Both the position numbers and the translations under genes were made by a program. 64,000 bases of DNA, from contig NZ_JAEPES010000004.1 of NCBI RefSeq assembly GCF_016634425.1, positions 348,925-412,924 on the forward strand, written 5' to 3'. The notes beneath the pieces were generated by a model that did no database searches, was not told the DNA's origin, and worked only from the letters and a program-made list of their open reading frames with translations. Source of the stretch: Lacisediminihabitans changchengi. Lineage in GTDB: Bacteria > Actinomycetota > Actinomycetes > Actinomycetales > Microbacteriaceae. Of this stretch, positions 26,237-34,999 are shown piece by piece; the first letter of the stretch is position 1; every line of letters begins with the position of its first letter.

Positions 26237-27355
26237 TTACGCGTAGGTGCCGAACAGTCGCACCGCTCCACCGTTGACGCCCTTGGCGCCCTGCTCGAAG
26301 CCGCCGAAGTCGCGCTCTCCGAACGAGATCTGCCCAACCGACCACGCGGGGATGCCGCCAGCCTCGATGCGCGCGATCACGCCGGCCGCAGCATCCGCCG
26401 CGACCACCGCGAACATGCCGATGCCGAGGTTCCAGGTTCCCTCGGTGTCTTCGAGGCTCATTCCGCCCCACTCTGACAGCACCTGAAAGACGGGGGCAGG
26501 GGTCCAGGTTGCGCGGTCAACCTCGACCCAGCTGCCGACGGGAAGCACCCGTGCGAGGTTGGCCGCGATGCCGCCGCCGGTGACGTGGCTGAGCGAGTGC
26601 ACCGCTCCGGCAAGTTCGGGATCGGCGAGCAGCTCGAGCAGCGGGGTCGTGTAGAGCCGCGTCGGCTCGAGCAGAACCTCGCCGACGTTCCCGCCGAGTT
26701 CCTCCGAGAAATCGGTGTAGCCCACGCCGCGCTCGGCCAGCACGTGCCGCACCAACGAATACCCATTGGAGTGCAGGCCGGATGACCCCAGCGCCACCAC
26801 CACGTCACCATCGGTGACCCGGTGCGCACCCAACAGTTCGTCCGCCTCCACCGCGCCGACCGCTGCCCCGGCGACGTCGTAGTCGTCCGGACCGAGAAGT
26901 CCGGGATGCTCGGCCGTCTCGCCGCCGACCAGCGCGGTGCCGGTCTCGGCGCAGGCGAGCGCGATGCCGGCCACGATGTCGGCGATGCGGGTGGGATAGA
27001 CCTTGCCGCAGGCAATGTAGTCGGTCATGAACATGGGCTTCGCGCCCACCACCACGATGTCGTCGACGACCATGCCGACCAGGTCGAAACCGATGGAATC
27101 GTGCTTGTCGATCGCCTGGGCGATCGCGACCTTGGTGCCCACGCCATCCGTCGATGTGGCGAGCAGCGGGCGGGTGAAGGGCTTGAGGAAGGAGACGTCG
27201 AAGAGGCCGGCGAATCCGCCCACCCCGCCGAGCACCTCGGGACCGTGGGTGTTCGACACCGCGGACTTCATGAGTTCTACGGCGAGGTCACCTGCTGCGG
27301 TGTCGACTCCTGCTTCGGCGTATTTGCTGGCCATCCGAGTTCCGTTCCGCGGCAT
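26237..27355 (-). CDS. purM: Phosphoribosylformylglycinamidine cyclo-ligase (AIR synthetase)
   Basis: 372-residue purine enzyme, ATP-dependent ring closure of FGAM to AIR. Seen: YAEAGVDTAAGD at the start, GVGTKVAIA, MVVDDIVVVGAKP and the glycine-rich GLHSNGYSLVR. Divergent from purF with 50 bp between. Start could be ATG 27355 or ATG 27334; the second gives the family-like N-terminus SKYAEAGVD. Confidence 0.96.
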   Translation of the reverse strand: MPRNGTRMASKYAEAGVDTAAGDLAVELMKSAVSNTHGPEVLGGVGGFAGLFDVSFLKPFTRPLLATSTDGVGTKVAIAQAIDKHDSIGFDLVGMVVDDIVVVGAKPMFMTDYIACGKVYPTRIADIVAGIALACAETGTALVGGETAEHPGLLGPDDYDVAGAAVGAVEADELLGAHRVTDGDVVVALGSSGLHSNGYSLVRHVLAERGVGYTDFSEELGGNVGEVLLEPTRLYTTPLLELLADPELAGAVHSLSHVTGGGIAANLARVLPVGSWVEVDRATWTPAPVFQVLSEWGGMSLEDTEGTWNLGIGMFAVVAADAAAGVIARIEAGGIPAWSVGQISFGERDFGGFEQGAKGVNGGAVRLFGTYA

Positions 27356-27405
27356 TTAGACTGGTCGTAATCCCCCCAATTCTACGGTCTGGAGTCTGCG
27401 CGCGA

Positions 27406-28863
27406 ATGTGCGGCATTGTCGGCATAGTTTCTTCGGAACCGGCCAACCAACAGCTATACGACGCTCTTCTGCTCTTGCAGCACCGCGGCCAGGACTCGAC
27501 CGGCATCGCCACGGCGGAGGGTCGCACCTTCCACATGGTGAAGGCGAAGGGGCAGGTGCGGGAGGCATTCCGCACCCGCGACATGCGCAATCTCCCGGGC
27601 AACATGGGCCTCGGCCACGTGCGTTACGCCACCAAGGGCAACGCGGCCAACGAGCAAGAGGCGCAGCCCTTCTACGTCAACGCGCCGTACGGCGTCGTGC
27701 TGGTGCACAACGGCAACCTCACCAACACGCGTGAGCTCACCGAAGAGCTGTTCAACATCGATCGTCGGCACCTCAACACCACCAGCGACACCGAGCTGCT
27801 GGTCAACGTGCTCGCCCACGAGCTGCAGGCGCAGGTGTCGGGTCCCGACCTCGACGCGGAGCAGATCTTCGCCGCGGTCGAGCGCGTGCACGAGCGGGTC
27901 GAGGGGTCGTACGCGACCATCGCGATCATCCCCGGCCATGGTCTTCTGGCGTTCCGCGATCCCTTCGGCATCCGGCCTCTGGTGCTGGGCAAGCGCACCC
28001 GCGGCCTGCTGCACACCGAGTGGATCGTCGCCTCCGAGTCGCTGGTGCTCGAGAGTGGCGGCTACGAGATGGTGCGGGATGTCGCCCCGGGCGAGGCGAT
28101 CTTCATCACCCCGAGCGGCGAGATGGTCTCCAAACAGTGCGCTCGTAACGCGCAACTGATCCCTTGCTCATTCGAGTACGTCTACCTGGCCCGCCCCGAC
28201 TCGATCATGAACGGCATCTCGGTCTACGAGGCCCGCCTGCGTCTCGGCGACCGGCTCGCCGACACCATCGCCAAGTACACGCCGATGGGCGACATCGACG
28301 TGGTCATGCCGATCCCTGACTCTTCCCGCCCGGCCGCCATGCAGGTGGCGCAGAAGCTCGGCGTCGAATACCGCGAGGGCTTCTACAAGAACCGCTACGT
28401 CGGTCGCACCTTCATCATGCCCGGCCAGGCCGAGCGCAAGAAGTCGGTAAAGCAGAAGCTGAACGCCATGGGCAGCGAGTTCCGCGGCAAGAACATCCTC
28501 ATCGTCGACGACTCGATCGTGCGCGGCACCACCTCCAAGGAGATCGTGCAGATGGCCCGCGAGGCCGGAGCGAACAAGGTCACCTTCACCTCGGCCGCGC
28601 CCCCCGTGCGTTTTCCTCACGTCTACGGCATCAACATGCCGTCACGCCAGGAGCTTGTCGCCCACGGCCGCAAGATCCCCGAGATCGCGACAGAGCTCGG
28701 CGCCGACTACCTGATCTTCCAGGAGGTCGCCGACATGCAGGCGGCAATCATCGAGGGCTCGAACGTCTCCGCCCTCGAGATGAGCTGCTTCACCGGCGAG
28801 TACGTCACCGGAACCGTCAGCCCCGAGTACCTCGCCTGGGTGGAGCGCACGCAGCTCAGCTAG
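27406..28863 (+). CDS. purF: Amidophosphoribosyltransferase
   Basis: 485 residues; first committed step of purine synthesis, PRPP plus glutamine to phosphoribosylamine. N-terminal nucleophile Cys2 follows Met directly (MCGIVGIV), so no propeptide needs cleavage. Glutaminase domain 1-240, phosphoribosyltransferase domain with the PRPP loop ILIVDDSIVRGTTS. Divergent from purM. Confidence 0.97.
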   Translation: MCGIVGIVSSEPANQQLYDALLLLQHRGQDSTGIATAEGRTFHMVKAKGQVREAFRTRDMRNLPGNMGLGHVRYATKGNAANEQEAQPFYVNAPYGVVLVHNGNLTNTRELTEELFNIDRRHLNTTSDTELLVNVLAHELQAQVSGPDLDAEQIFAAVERVHERVEGSYATIAIIPGHGLLAFRDPFGIRPLVLGKRTRGLLHTEWIVASESLVLESGGYEMVRDVAPGEAIFITPSGEMVSKQCARNAQLIPCSFEYVYLARPDSIMNGISVYEARLRLGDRLADTIAKYTPMGDIDVVMPIPDSSRPAAMQVAQKLGVEYREGFYKNRYVGRTFIMPGQAERKKSVKQKLNAMGSEFRGKNILIVDDSIVRGTTSKEIVQMAREAGANKVTFTSAAPPVRFPHVYGINMPSRQELVAHGRKIPEIATELGADYLIFQEVADMQAAIIEGSNVSALEMSCFTGEYVTGTVSPEYLAWVERTQLS

Positions 28864-28894
28864 CCGCACTCTGCTCGGGCTGCCTTCTCCCCGG

Positions 28895-28951
28895 TGAGTT
28901 GCATGTTTTGGCTGTTTTCAGGGTCTGAGAGCAGCCAAAACATGCAACTCA
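28895..28951. repeat. Perfect inverted repeat, 20-bp arms, AGGGTCTGA loop
   Basis: Arms 28895-28914 and 28932-28951 are exact complements around a 17-base loop. It lies 31 bp after purF and ends on the stop codon of the convergent membrane-protein gene, so it may terminate both. The loop contains AGGGTCTGA, also found in the loop at 2382-2392. Confidence 0.9.
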
Positions 28952-29353
28952 GGGCTGGGGGGAGGCGTCGTCGTCATCGGGGTACGGCAGCGGGTCGACC
29001 GTGGTCTGCTCGGCCGGCACGCTTTTCGCGCGGCGGTACGAGACCCGGTCCAGGATTATCGCGACCAGCGCACCGAGCACGACGCCGGCGGGGATGCCGT
29101 AGAGCAGAAAATAGCCGACCGTCGCGATGAAACCCGTCGCGGGGTCGGTCGGGAACGCCGCCGTCACGATGATGGTGACGATCGCGCCAATCGCGCCACC
29201 CAACACCAGGAACACCGGCACCTTGGGCGCACGACGGATGCTGACCCGCGAGGTCACCACGCGGGCGATGGGCTCCACGGGCTCGGGTGCCGTCTCGGCA
29301 CTCCCATTGGCGGGACTCTCGGGCGCGCTCTCGTTCGGGGGCGTGGTGCTCAT
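28949..29353 (-). CDS. Small membrane protein, two helices
   Basis: 134 residues: disordered Pro/Glu-rich N-terminus (1-45), two hydrophobic helices (~46-67 and ~76-100), short basic loop DRVSYRRAK and acidic C-terminus. Small proteins of this layout are commonly found next to purF in actinobacteria. Not recognised further. Confidence 0.8.
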   Translation of the reverse strand: MSTTPPNESAPESPANGSAETAPEPVEPIARVVTSRVSIRRAPKVPVFLVLGGAIGAIVTIIVTAAFPTDPATGFIATVGYFLLYGIPAGVVLGALVAIILDRVSYRRAKSVPAEQTTVDPLPYPDDDDASPQP

Positions 29354-29400
29354 CCCCCCATTGTCCCCTGAGCTTGCTGAGCGTCGCGACTCACGCCATT

Positions 29401-29547
29401 CGCCGGTCGAGTAGGCCGCGACGAAGGAGCAGCCGTATCGAGACCCACCGCACGGGGGTTTCGATACGCGTCCTCGTCCCTCGGGCGCTACTCAACCGGC
29501 GAACTACGCGTCCTCGTCCCTCGGGCGCTACTCAACCAGCGAACTGC
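29401..29547. repeat. GAGTAGCGC palindromic repeat, copy 3, with 40-bp tandem duplication
   Basis: Left arm 29401-29446 (CGCCGGTCGAGTAGGCCGCG...) pairs with the arm from 29456 to about 29502. The right end is duplicated: 29468-29507 and 29508-29547 differ at two positions. It fills most of the gap between two minus-strand genes. Confidence 0.85.
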
Positions 29548-29565
29548 GCGTCCGGCGGCAGGAAG

Positions 29566-29928
29566 TCAGCGCTCCCAGCGCAGCGGCAGCAGGGCGGCGA
29601 GGTCGGCGCGGGCGCCGGACGCCGCCACGCGCCCCTCCGCGACGGCGGCGGCCCAGTCGGTGCCGCCGGTGGCCAGCTCGAGCCAGGTCAAAGCATCCGT
29701 CTCGACTACGTTGGGCGGGGTGCCGCGGGTGTGGCCTGGGCCCTCGACGCACTGAACCGCGCCGAACGGCGGCACGCGCACCTCAACGGAGTTGCCGGGG
29801 ACGTCTTCGGCGATCACCTGCAGCAGGTAGCGCACGGCGAGAGCAGTCGTCTCGCGGTCCGGTTCGGTGGCGAGCGCGCGGCGAACCGCCTCTGCTCCCT
29901 GGGCGTCGGGGATGGTGGGAGTAGGCAT
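29566..29928 (-). CDS. Sterol-carrier-like (SCP2-fold) small protein
   Basis: 120 residues; PPFGAVQCVEGPGHTRGTPPNVVETDALTW followed by a conserved W and SGARADLAALLPL match the SCP2-like domain also seen at the end of mycothiol-dependent isomerases. Start at ATG 29928 after GTAGGGG. Divergent from purD; actinobacterial genomes often keep it beside purD. Ligand unknown. Confidence 0.8.
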   Translation of the reverse strand: MPTPTIPDAQGAEAVRRALATEPDRETTALAVRYLLQVIAEDVPGNSVEVRVPPFGAVQCVEGPGHTRGTPPNVVETDALTWLELATGGTDWAAAVAEGRVAASGARADLAALLPLRWER

Positions 29929-29974
29929 ACCCCTACGGTACTCGGATGCGTGGTTGCGGCATCGGTGCACTGGG

Positions 29975-29980
29975 TACGCT
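29975..29980 (+). promoter_or_regulatory. -10 box TACGCT of a leaderless purD promoter
   Basis: TACGCT followed by 6 nt and the GTG start of purD. Same spacing as at crcB and the kinase gene at 45869. Confidence 0.5.
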
Positions 29981-29986
29981 TGCCCA

Positions 29987-31255
29987 GTGAGAATTCTCGT
30001 CCTCGGTTCCGGCGCCCGCGAACACGCGATCGTCACCGCCCTGTTGCGGGAGTCCCCGCGTCACGACATCACGGTCGCCCCCGGTAACGCCGGCATCGCG
30101 GCCAGTGGCGTGGAGGTGATCCACCTCGACCCGAGCAACCCCAGCGTCGTGACCGAATTCGCGCTGGAGAACAACACCGAACTGGTCGTGATCGGGCCGG
30201 AAGCGCCCCTCGTGGCGGGTGTAGCGGACGCGCTTCGGGAGCACGGCATCCCGACCTTCGGCCCCGGCAAGGCCGCCGCTGCCCTCGAAGGCAGCAAGAC
30301 GTTCGCCAAACGCATCATGGAGGTGGCGGGAGTTCCCACCGGCCGTGCCCAGCGCATCGGGAGCTTCGAGGATGTCGCTGCCGCGCTCGACGAATACGGC
30401 GCCCCCTACGTGGTCAAGGCCGACGGCCTCGCCGCGGGTAAGGGCGTCATGGTCACGAGCGATCGCGACGATGCCCTGGCTCATGCCCGCTACTGGCTCG
30501 GCCACGGCAGCGTGTTGATCGAGGAGTTTCTCGCCGGCCAGGAGGTCTCGCTCTTTTTGCTGAGCGACGGCCACAACGTGCTCCCGCTCTCCCCCGCGCA
30601 AGACTTCAAGCGCCTACTCGACGGCGACGAGGGCCCGAACACGGGCGGCATGGGTGCATACTCGCCGCTGCCGTGGCTGCCCGCCGGCTTCGTCGACGAG
30701 GTCATCGACACCATCGCGCTGCCGACCGTGCGTGCGCTTGCCGCCGAGCAGACCCCGTTCATCGGTCTTCTGTACTGCGGGCTGATCATCACCGACGCCG
30801 GCGTGCGCGTGATCGAGTTCAACGCCCGCTTTGGCGACCCGGAGACCCAGGTGGTGCTGCCCCGCCTCGTCACCCCGCTCAGCGGTCTGCTGCTCGCGGC
30901 CGCCAGCGGCGAGCTCGGCGGCCTGCCCCGGCCGGAATTCTCGGATGACGTGGCCGTCACGGTCGTGCTGGCCAGCGAGGGCTACCCCGAATCTCCCATC
31001 ACCGGCCGTCGCATCGTCGGGGTGGACACCGCGCTCGCCATCCACGGCGTGAGCATCGCGCACGCGGCGACCGCACTCGCCGACAACGACCAGGGCGATT
31101 CCGACCTCATCGCCACGGGCGGCCGCGTGCTCAGCGTCGTCGCGACCGGTGCCGACTTCGCCGAGGCGCGATCGCGCGCCTACCTCGCGCTCGAGGCCAT
31201 CGACCTCGAGGGCGGCCAGTACCGCACCGACATCGCAGCGAAGGTAGCCGAATGA
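29987..31255 (+). CDS. purD: Phosphoribosylamine-glycine ligase (GAR synthetase)
   Basis: 422 residues, ATP-grasp enzyme of the second purine step. GSGAREHA at the N-terminus, KADGLAAGKGV in the ATP-grasp, NTGGMGAYSPLP and VIEFNARFGDPETQ. GTG start at 29987 gives the canonical N-terminus RILVLGSG; the longer frame to 29867 is not coding. Overlaps purC by 4 bp. Confidence 0.96.
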   Translation: MRILVLGSGAREHAIVTALLRESPRHDITVAPGNAGIAASGVEVIHLDPSNPSVVTEFALENNTELVVIGPEAPLVAGVADALREHGIPTFGPGKAAAALEGSKTFAKRIMEVAGVPTGRAQRIGSFEDVAAALDEYGAPYVVKADGLAAGKGVMVTSDRDDALAHARYWLGHGSVLIEEFLAGQEVSLFLLSDGHNVLPLSPAQDFKRLLDGDEGPNTGGMGAYSPLPWLPAGFVDEVIDTIALPTVRALAAEQTPFIGLLYCGLIITDAGVRVIEFNARFGDPETQVVLPRLVTPLSGLLLAAASGELGGLPRPEFSDDVAVTVVLASEGYPESPITGRRIVGVDTALAIHGVSIAHAATALADNDQGDSDLIATGGRVLSVVATGADFAEARSRAYLALEAIDLEGGQYRTDIAAKVAE

Positions 31256-32160
31256 CCGAACTCGCGGGCTGGACTCACGCCTACTCCGGCAAGGTGCGCG
31301 ACCTCTACGTCGATATGGGCGTGACCGACCTCGAGCACGCCCGCCGCGTGCTCATGGTGGCCAGCGACCGCGTGAGTGCCTTCGACTACGTGCTGGAGCC
31401 GGGCATCCCGGGCAAGGGCGAGCTGCTCACCACCCTCAGCCTGTGGTGGTTCGACCAGCTGGAGGGCATCCCGAATCACCTGCTCTCGGGCATGACGGAA
31501 GACGCGACCGGTCAGCCGGCCACCGAGATCCCCGACGCCGTGCAGGGCCGCGCCATGCTGGCCCGCACGCTGGACATGTTTCCGATCGAGTGCGTGGTGC
31601 GCGGATACCTGGTCGGGTCGGGCTGGCTCGAATATCAGCAGAGCCAGACGGTGTGCGGCATCCCGCTGCCGACCGGGCTGCAGAACGGCGACCGCCTGCC
31701 CGAGCCCATCTATACCCCCGCGTTCAAGGCGCCGATGGGGGCGCACGACGAGAACATCAGCTTCGAGCGCACAGTCGAGCTCGTCGGGCCGGAGATCGCG
31801 GAGTCGCTGCGCACGCTGAGCCTGGAGATCTTCCGCCGGGCATCCGCCATCGCCGCGAAGCGCGGGCTGATCCTCGCCGACACGAAGTTCGAGTTCGGTG
31901 CACATCACGACACCGGGCTGATCACGCTGGCCGACGAGGTGCTTACCAGCGACAGCTCCCGGTATTGGGATGCCGCGACCTACGCCGCCGGTGGCCCGAA
32001 CCGACTGGACAGCTTCGACAAGCAGATCGTGCGCAACTGGCTGAGCGCCAACTGGGACAAGACCGGCACCCCGCCCGAACTTCCCGCCGAGATCGTGGCC
32101 CAGACGGCCGCGCGGTATCGCGAGCTGATCGAACGCCTGACCGGCGGCGGAACAGACTGA
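31252..32160 (+). CDS. purC: SAICAR synthetase
   Basis: 302 residues, ligates aspartate to CAIR. Seen: YSGKVRDLY start, DRVSAFDYVL, CVVRGYLVGSGWLEY, LADTKFEFG. Coupled to purD by ATGA overlap. In related genomes purSQL commonly follow; here the mft locus begins 24 bp downstream on the other strand. Confidence 0.96.
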   Translation: MTELAGWTHAYSGKVRDLYVDMGVTDLEHARRVLMVASDRVSAFDYVLEPGIPGKGELLTTLSLWWFDQLEGIPNHLLSGMTEDATGQPATEIPDAVQGRAMLARTLDMFPIECVVRGYLVGSGWLEYQQSQTVCGIPLPTGLQNGDRLPEPIYTPAFKAPMGAHDENISFERTVELVGPEIAESLRTLSLEIFRRASAIAAKRGLILADTKFEFGAHHDTGLITLADEVLTSDSSRYWDAATYAAGGPNRLDSFDKQIVRNWLSANWDKTGTPPELPAEIVAQTAARYRELIERLTGGGTD

Positions 32161-32183
32161 CCGGAGAGCGGATGATCGAGCGG

Positions 32184-33857
32184 TCAGTCGCCGCGCCGGA
32201 TGAAGCCGGAGATCAGCTCCCCGACGAGCACCGCGGTGGCGGCCGGCCCTCGTGTCGGCGTGATCGGCAGGATCGACGTGTCGGCGACCCGCAGCCCCGG
32301 CACCCCGTGAACCCTGCCGAACTGATCGACCACCGCTGCCGGATCGGTCGCAGCGCCGAATGGCGCGCTCCCACACAGATGGATCGCCGTGCCGAGGTGG
32401 CCGAGCATCCAGGAGTCGAGCGCGGCATCATCCTCGAGCACCACGTCGGTCAGCTCGGTGAGACGGCGGAAGAGCTGTCGGTACGCCCGGCTGCGCAGTA
32501 GCGCCACCGTCGTGCGCACCGCCTCTCGCATGCGGGCGCGGTCGCTCTCGCTCGAGAGGTAGTTGTAGTCGATCCCCGGCTGCACCGTCGGGTCGGCGCT
32601 CTCCAGGGTGATCTGCCCGCGCGAGGTCTCGGCCTGCACGGCGACCAGAAGCGCCAGATCGTTCTGGTGCGCTACCTGCTGCCCGAAACGCCGGAGCGAC
32701 ACCCCTCTCATGGCGCGCGCCGACCGCAACGGATGCCTGGCCGCCGCCCGCACCCCGACCGCGGTGCTCTGCCCGCTCCCGGTGAGCAGGTACCCCATCG
32801 GCTTGAGCAGCGGGATGATCTCCAGGTCGCCGACATGGGGAGATCCGGCGGCAGTGAAGTTGAGACACGACGCCATCGATTGGGTGGTCGAGTAGTCGAC
32901 GATGTCGCGCAACGGCTCCCAGCCGACAGCGAGCTCCGGATGATCGCTGAACGCCCGGCCGACGGGCAGGTCGGCGATCACGGGGATACCGAGCTCCTCC
33001 AGCTGTTGGCGCGGTCCGATGCCGGAGAGCAGCAGCAGATGTGGCGATTTCACCGATCCCGCCGAGAGCACGATCTCCCTCGCGCGGATGATCTCGATCT
33101 CCCCCCGACAGGAGACCTCGACCCCCACAGCTCGCCCGCCGTCGAACACCACCCGCCGCACATAGCTTTCGCCCTGCACCGTCAGATTCGGCCGCGATCT
33201 CGCAGGGTTGAGGTAGGCGATACCAGTGTTAAGACGTATGCCGTTAGCGGCATTCATCGGGATCGGGCCGTAGCCGGGCTCGGTCTGATCGTTCTTGTCC
33301 GGCTCGGCGACGAAACCGAGTTCGGCTGCCGCCCGAGCGAATGCTCTGGTTGCGACGTGATCCTGCGGCGGGCGCTCGACCACCATCGGGCCATCCTCAC
33401 CGTGCACCGCCGAGGCTCCGAAATCGAGATCGCGCTCCATCCGGCGGTAGACCGGCAGCGCGTTCTCCCAGGCCCATTCGCCATTGCCGCCCGCCGACCA
33501 GCGGTCAAAATCCTCGCGCCGGCCACGGATGAAATATGCGCCGTTGATGGTGCTCGAGCCCCCGAGAATCTTGCCGCGGGCGATGGAGTACGGCAGGTCG
33601 GGAGTGAGGTGGCCGAGGAAGGACCAGTTGTCGGGGTAGCCGGGGAGAGCGCCGCGGACCGTGCCGGGGTCGAGAAGCTCCGGCGGGAAGTCATCCGTCG
33701 CTTGCGGGGTCGGCCCGGCCTCCAGCACGAGCACGCGACGCTGCGGATCCTCGCTCAGGCGAGCGCCGACGACAGCCCCGGCCGAACCCGCGCCGACGAC
33801 GATGACGTCGTACTCGATGACGTCGTACTCGATGACGTCATCGTCGGGGGCGGGCAT
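32184..33857 (-). CDS. mftG: Mycofactocin-associated GMC oxidoreductase
   Basis: 557-residue FAD-dependent GMC-family oxidoreductase. FAD motif VGAGSAGAVVGARLSED near residue 20, GGSSTINGAYFIRG, and the C-terminal HLCGSAPFGAATDP catalytic-histidine region. MftG in mycobacteria is reported to reoxidise mycofactocinol to feed electrons to respiration. Starts at ATG 33857, 31 bp downstream of mftR on the same strand, so mftR-mftG form a unit. The N-terminus carries a short in-frame repeat (IEYDVIEYDV). Confidence 0.9.
   Translation of the reverse strand: MPAPDDDVIEYDVIEYDVIVVGAGSAGAVVGARLSEDPQRRVLVLEAGPTPQATDDFPPELLDPGTVRGALPGYPDNWSFLGHLTPDLPYSIARGKILGGSSTINGAYFIRGRREDFDRWSAGGNGEWAWENALPVYRRMERDLDFGASAVHGEDGPMVVERPPQDHVATRAFARAAAELGFVAEPDKNDQTEPGYGPIPMNAANGIRLNTGIAYLNPARSRPNLTVQGESYVRRVVFDGGRAVGVEVSCRGEIEIIRAREIVLSAGSVKSPHLLLLSGIGPRQQLEELGIPVIADLPVGRAFSDHPELAVGWEPLRDIVDYSTTQSMASCLNFTAAGSPHVGDLEIIPLLKPMGYLLTGSGQSTAVGVRAAARHPLRSARAMRGVSLRRFGQQVAHQNDLALLVAVQAETSRGQITLESADPTVQPGIDYNYLSSESDRARMREAVRTTVALLRSRAYRQLFRRLTELTDVVLEDDAALDSWMLGHLGTAIHLCGSAPFGAATDPAAVVDQFGRVHGVPGLRVADTSILPITPTRGPAATAVLVGELISGFIRRGD
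33801..33840 (-). repeat. 15-bp in-frame tandem repeat at the mftG start
   Basis: GATGACGTCGTACTC occurs at 33801-33815 and 33816-33830, with a partial third copy to 33840. It encodes VIEYD repeats before the FAD strand. Because the unit is a multiple of three, copy changes would keep the frame. Confidence 0.9.
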
Positions 33858-33888
33858 TGCCCCAGTATCGTCCTCGCACCCGAAAGCG

Positions 33889-34515
33889 CTAGCCGCCGTC
33901 GCCCAGCGATTCCGCCGAGAATCCGTCACGGAGCATGGCGAACGCGGACTGCAACAGCTCGGTGAGATCGGCGTCGTCGTGCTTGAGCCATTGCTCGTAG
34001 GCGGAGAGCGAGGTGCCGAGGAAGATCCAGGCGATCGCCTGAGGGCGGATGCTGTCTTCGGGGATTCCGAGCCGATACGCCGCGTAGTCCGAGACCACCC
34101 TGCGCCACTCGACGTAGCGCAGCGTCGAATGCGCGACGAGAGCCGGAACGTTCAGCAGCAGGTCCATGCGCGCGCGGTGAAACGGCACCTCCTCGACCGG
34201 GAAGCGGTTGAACTCGATCACCGCGACCGACAGAGCCTCGACGAGCGGCATGTCCTCCGGGAGGTTCGCCAGAAGCTCGCGCATCGATGCGAGCCCCGCA
34301 TCGAAGTCCCCCCACGGCAGATCGTTCTTCGAGGCGAAGTACCGAAACAGGGTACGGCGGCCGATTCCGGCGGCTGCGGCGATGTCGTCGACGGTGGTCT
34401 GCTCGAATCCGTTCTCGATGAACAGTTGCAGCGCGATGTGGCTCAGCTGCGATCGCGAGGTGGAGGGTTGGCGACCAATCCGGACGCTCGCTTGGTCGTC
34501 GCTTGTGCTACTCAC
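33889..34515 (-). CDS. mftR: TetR-family mycofactocin regulator
   Basis: 208 residues. N-terminal helix-turn-helix (ALQLFIENGFEQTTVDDIAAAAGIGRRTLFRYF) at ~25-60 and a ligand domain. Orthologue position beside mftA; in mycobacteria MftR represses the cluster and releases on long-chain acyl-CoA. GTG start at 34515 after GAGGAAC. The shared motif in front of mftA and mftD is the likely target. Confidence 0.9.
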   Translation of the reverse strand: MSSTSDDQASVRIGRQPSTSRSQLSHIALQLFIENGFEQTTVDDIAAAAGIGRRTLFRYFASKNDLPWGDFDAGLASMRELLANLPEDMPLVEALSVAVIEFNRFPVEEVPFHRARMDLLLNVPALVAHSTLRYVEWRRVVSDYAAYRLGIPEDSIRPQAIAWIFLGTSLSAYEQWLKHDDADLTELLQSAFAMLRDGFSAESLGDGG

Positions 34516-34537
34516 AGCAAGTTCCTCTTCCCATCGG

Positions 34538-34560
34538 CACTCGGTGTCATTAGTGTGAAA
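34538..34560. promoter_or_regulatory. Candidate MftR operator in the mftR-mftA gap
   Basis: Contains CACTNGGTGNCATTAGT with half-sites CACT and AGTG ten bases apart. The same 23-bp stretch (19 of 23 identical) recurs at 41907-41929 before mftD. It lies over the possible -10 TAGTGT and would affect both divergent promoters. Confidence 0.65.
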
Positions 34561-34569
34561 TCAATCACA
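34554..34569. promoter_or_regulatory. Perfect CRP/GlxR-type site TGTGA-N6-TCACA
   Basis: TGTGAAATCAATCACA is a full match to the cAMP-receptor-protein consensus (both arms exact, 6-bp spacer). Its centre is about 54 bp upstream of the mftA start and about 42 bp before the transcript start if GATAAC at 34591-34596 is the -10 box. It overlaps the end of the candidate MftR operator. Confidence 0.65.
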
Positions 34570-34615
34570 GGCACCGTCGACACAGCAGTCGATAACTAGC
34601 ACGAGGAGATTCGCC

Positions 34616-34714
34616 ATGGGTCCCACAGAGCAGGCCGAAGAAGTGACCGACATCGTCGAAACCGACACTCTCGTTGAAGAAGTGTCCATCGACGGCATGT
34701 GCGGCGTCTACTAA
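34616..34714 (+). CDS. mftA: Mycofactocin precursor peptide
   Basis: 32-residue ribosomal precursor. It ends in IDGMCGVY, the invariant core; the last two residues Val-Tyr are cross-linked and trimmed to become the redox cofactor. The stretch TDTLVEEVSIDG before it is also conserved, while the N-terminal ten residues vary. GAGGAG precedes the ATG. Too short for normal gene calling. Followed 9 bp later by mftB. Confidence 0.96.
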   Translation: MGPTEQAEEVTDIVETDTLVEEVSIDGMCGVY

Positions 34715-34723
34715 GACGACCCG

Positions 34724-34999
34724 ATGTCTACCGTCGACCTCGACCAGGGATGGGATCTCCATCCGAAGGTCTCGGTCAGGCCGGAACCGTTCGGGGCCCT
34801 GCTGTATCACTTCGATACCCGGCGTCTCTCGTTCCTGAAAGACCGCACCCTCCTCGCGGTGGTGCAATCCCTGTCCGCCTCCCCCACCGTCCGTGACGCG
34901 TTGACGTCAGCGGGCGTGGGTGACGCGGATCTCCCACGGTACCAGCGTGCTCTCGACACGCTCGCCCAATCATCCATGGTCATCGAAAGGGCAGCATGA
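34724..34999 (+). CDS. mftB: Mycofactocin peptide chaperone (RRE domain)
   Basis: 91 residues, a stand-alone RiPP recognition element of the PqqD fold that presents MftA to MftC. Conserved FGALLYHFDTRRLSFLKD and the C-terminal YQRALDTLAQSSMV. Overlaps mftC by 4 bp. Confidence 0.92.
   Translation: MSTVDLDQGWDLHPKVSVRPEPFGALLYHFDTRRLSFLKDRTLLAVVQSLSASPTVRDALTSAGVGDADLPRYQRALDTLAQSSMVIERAA

Noticed and set aside
28895..28951. Classical factor-independent terminator after purF
   Set aside because: The perfect stem is followed by no T-run on either strand, so I list it as an inverted repeat with possible terminator role only.
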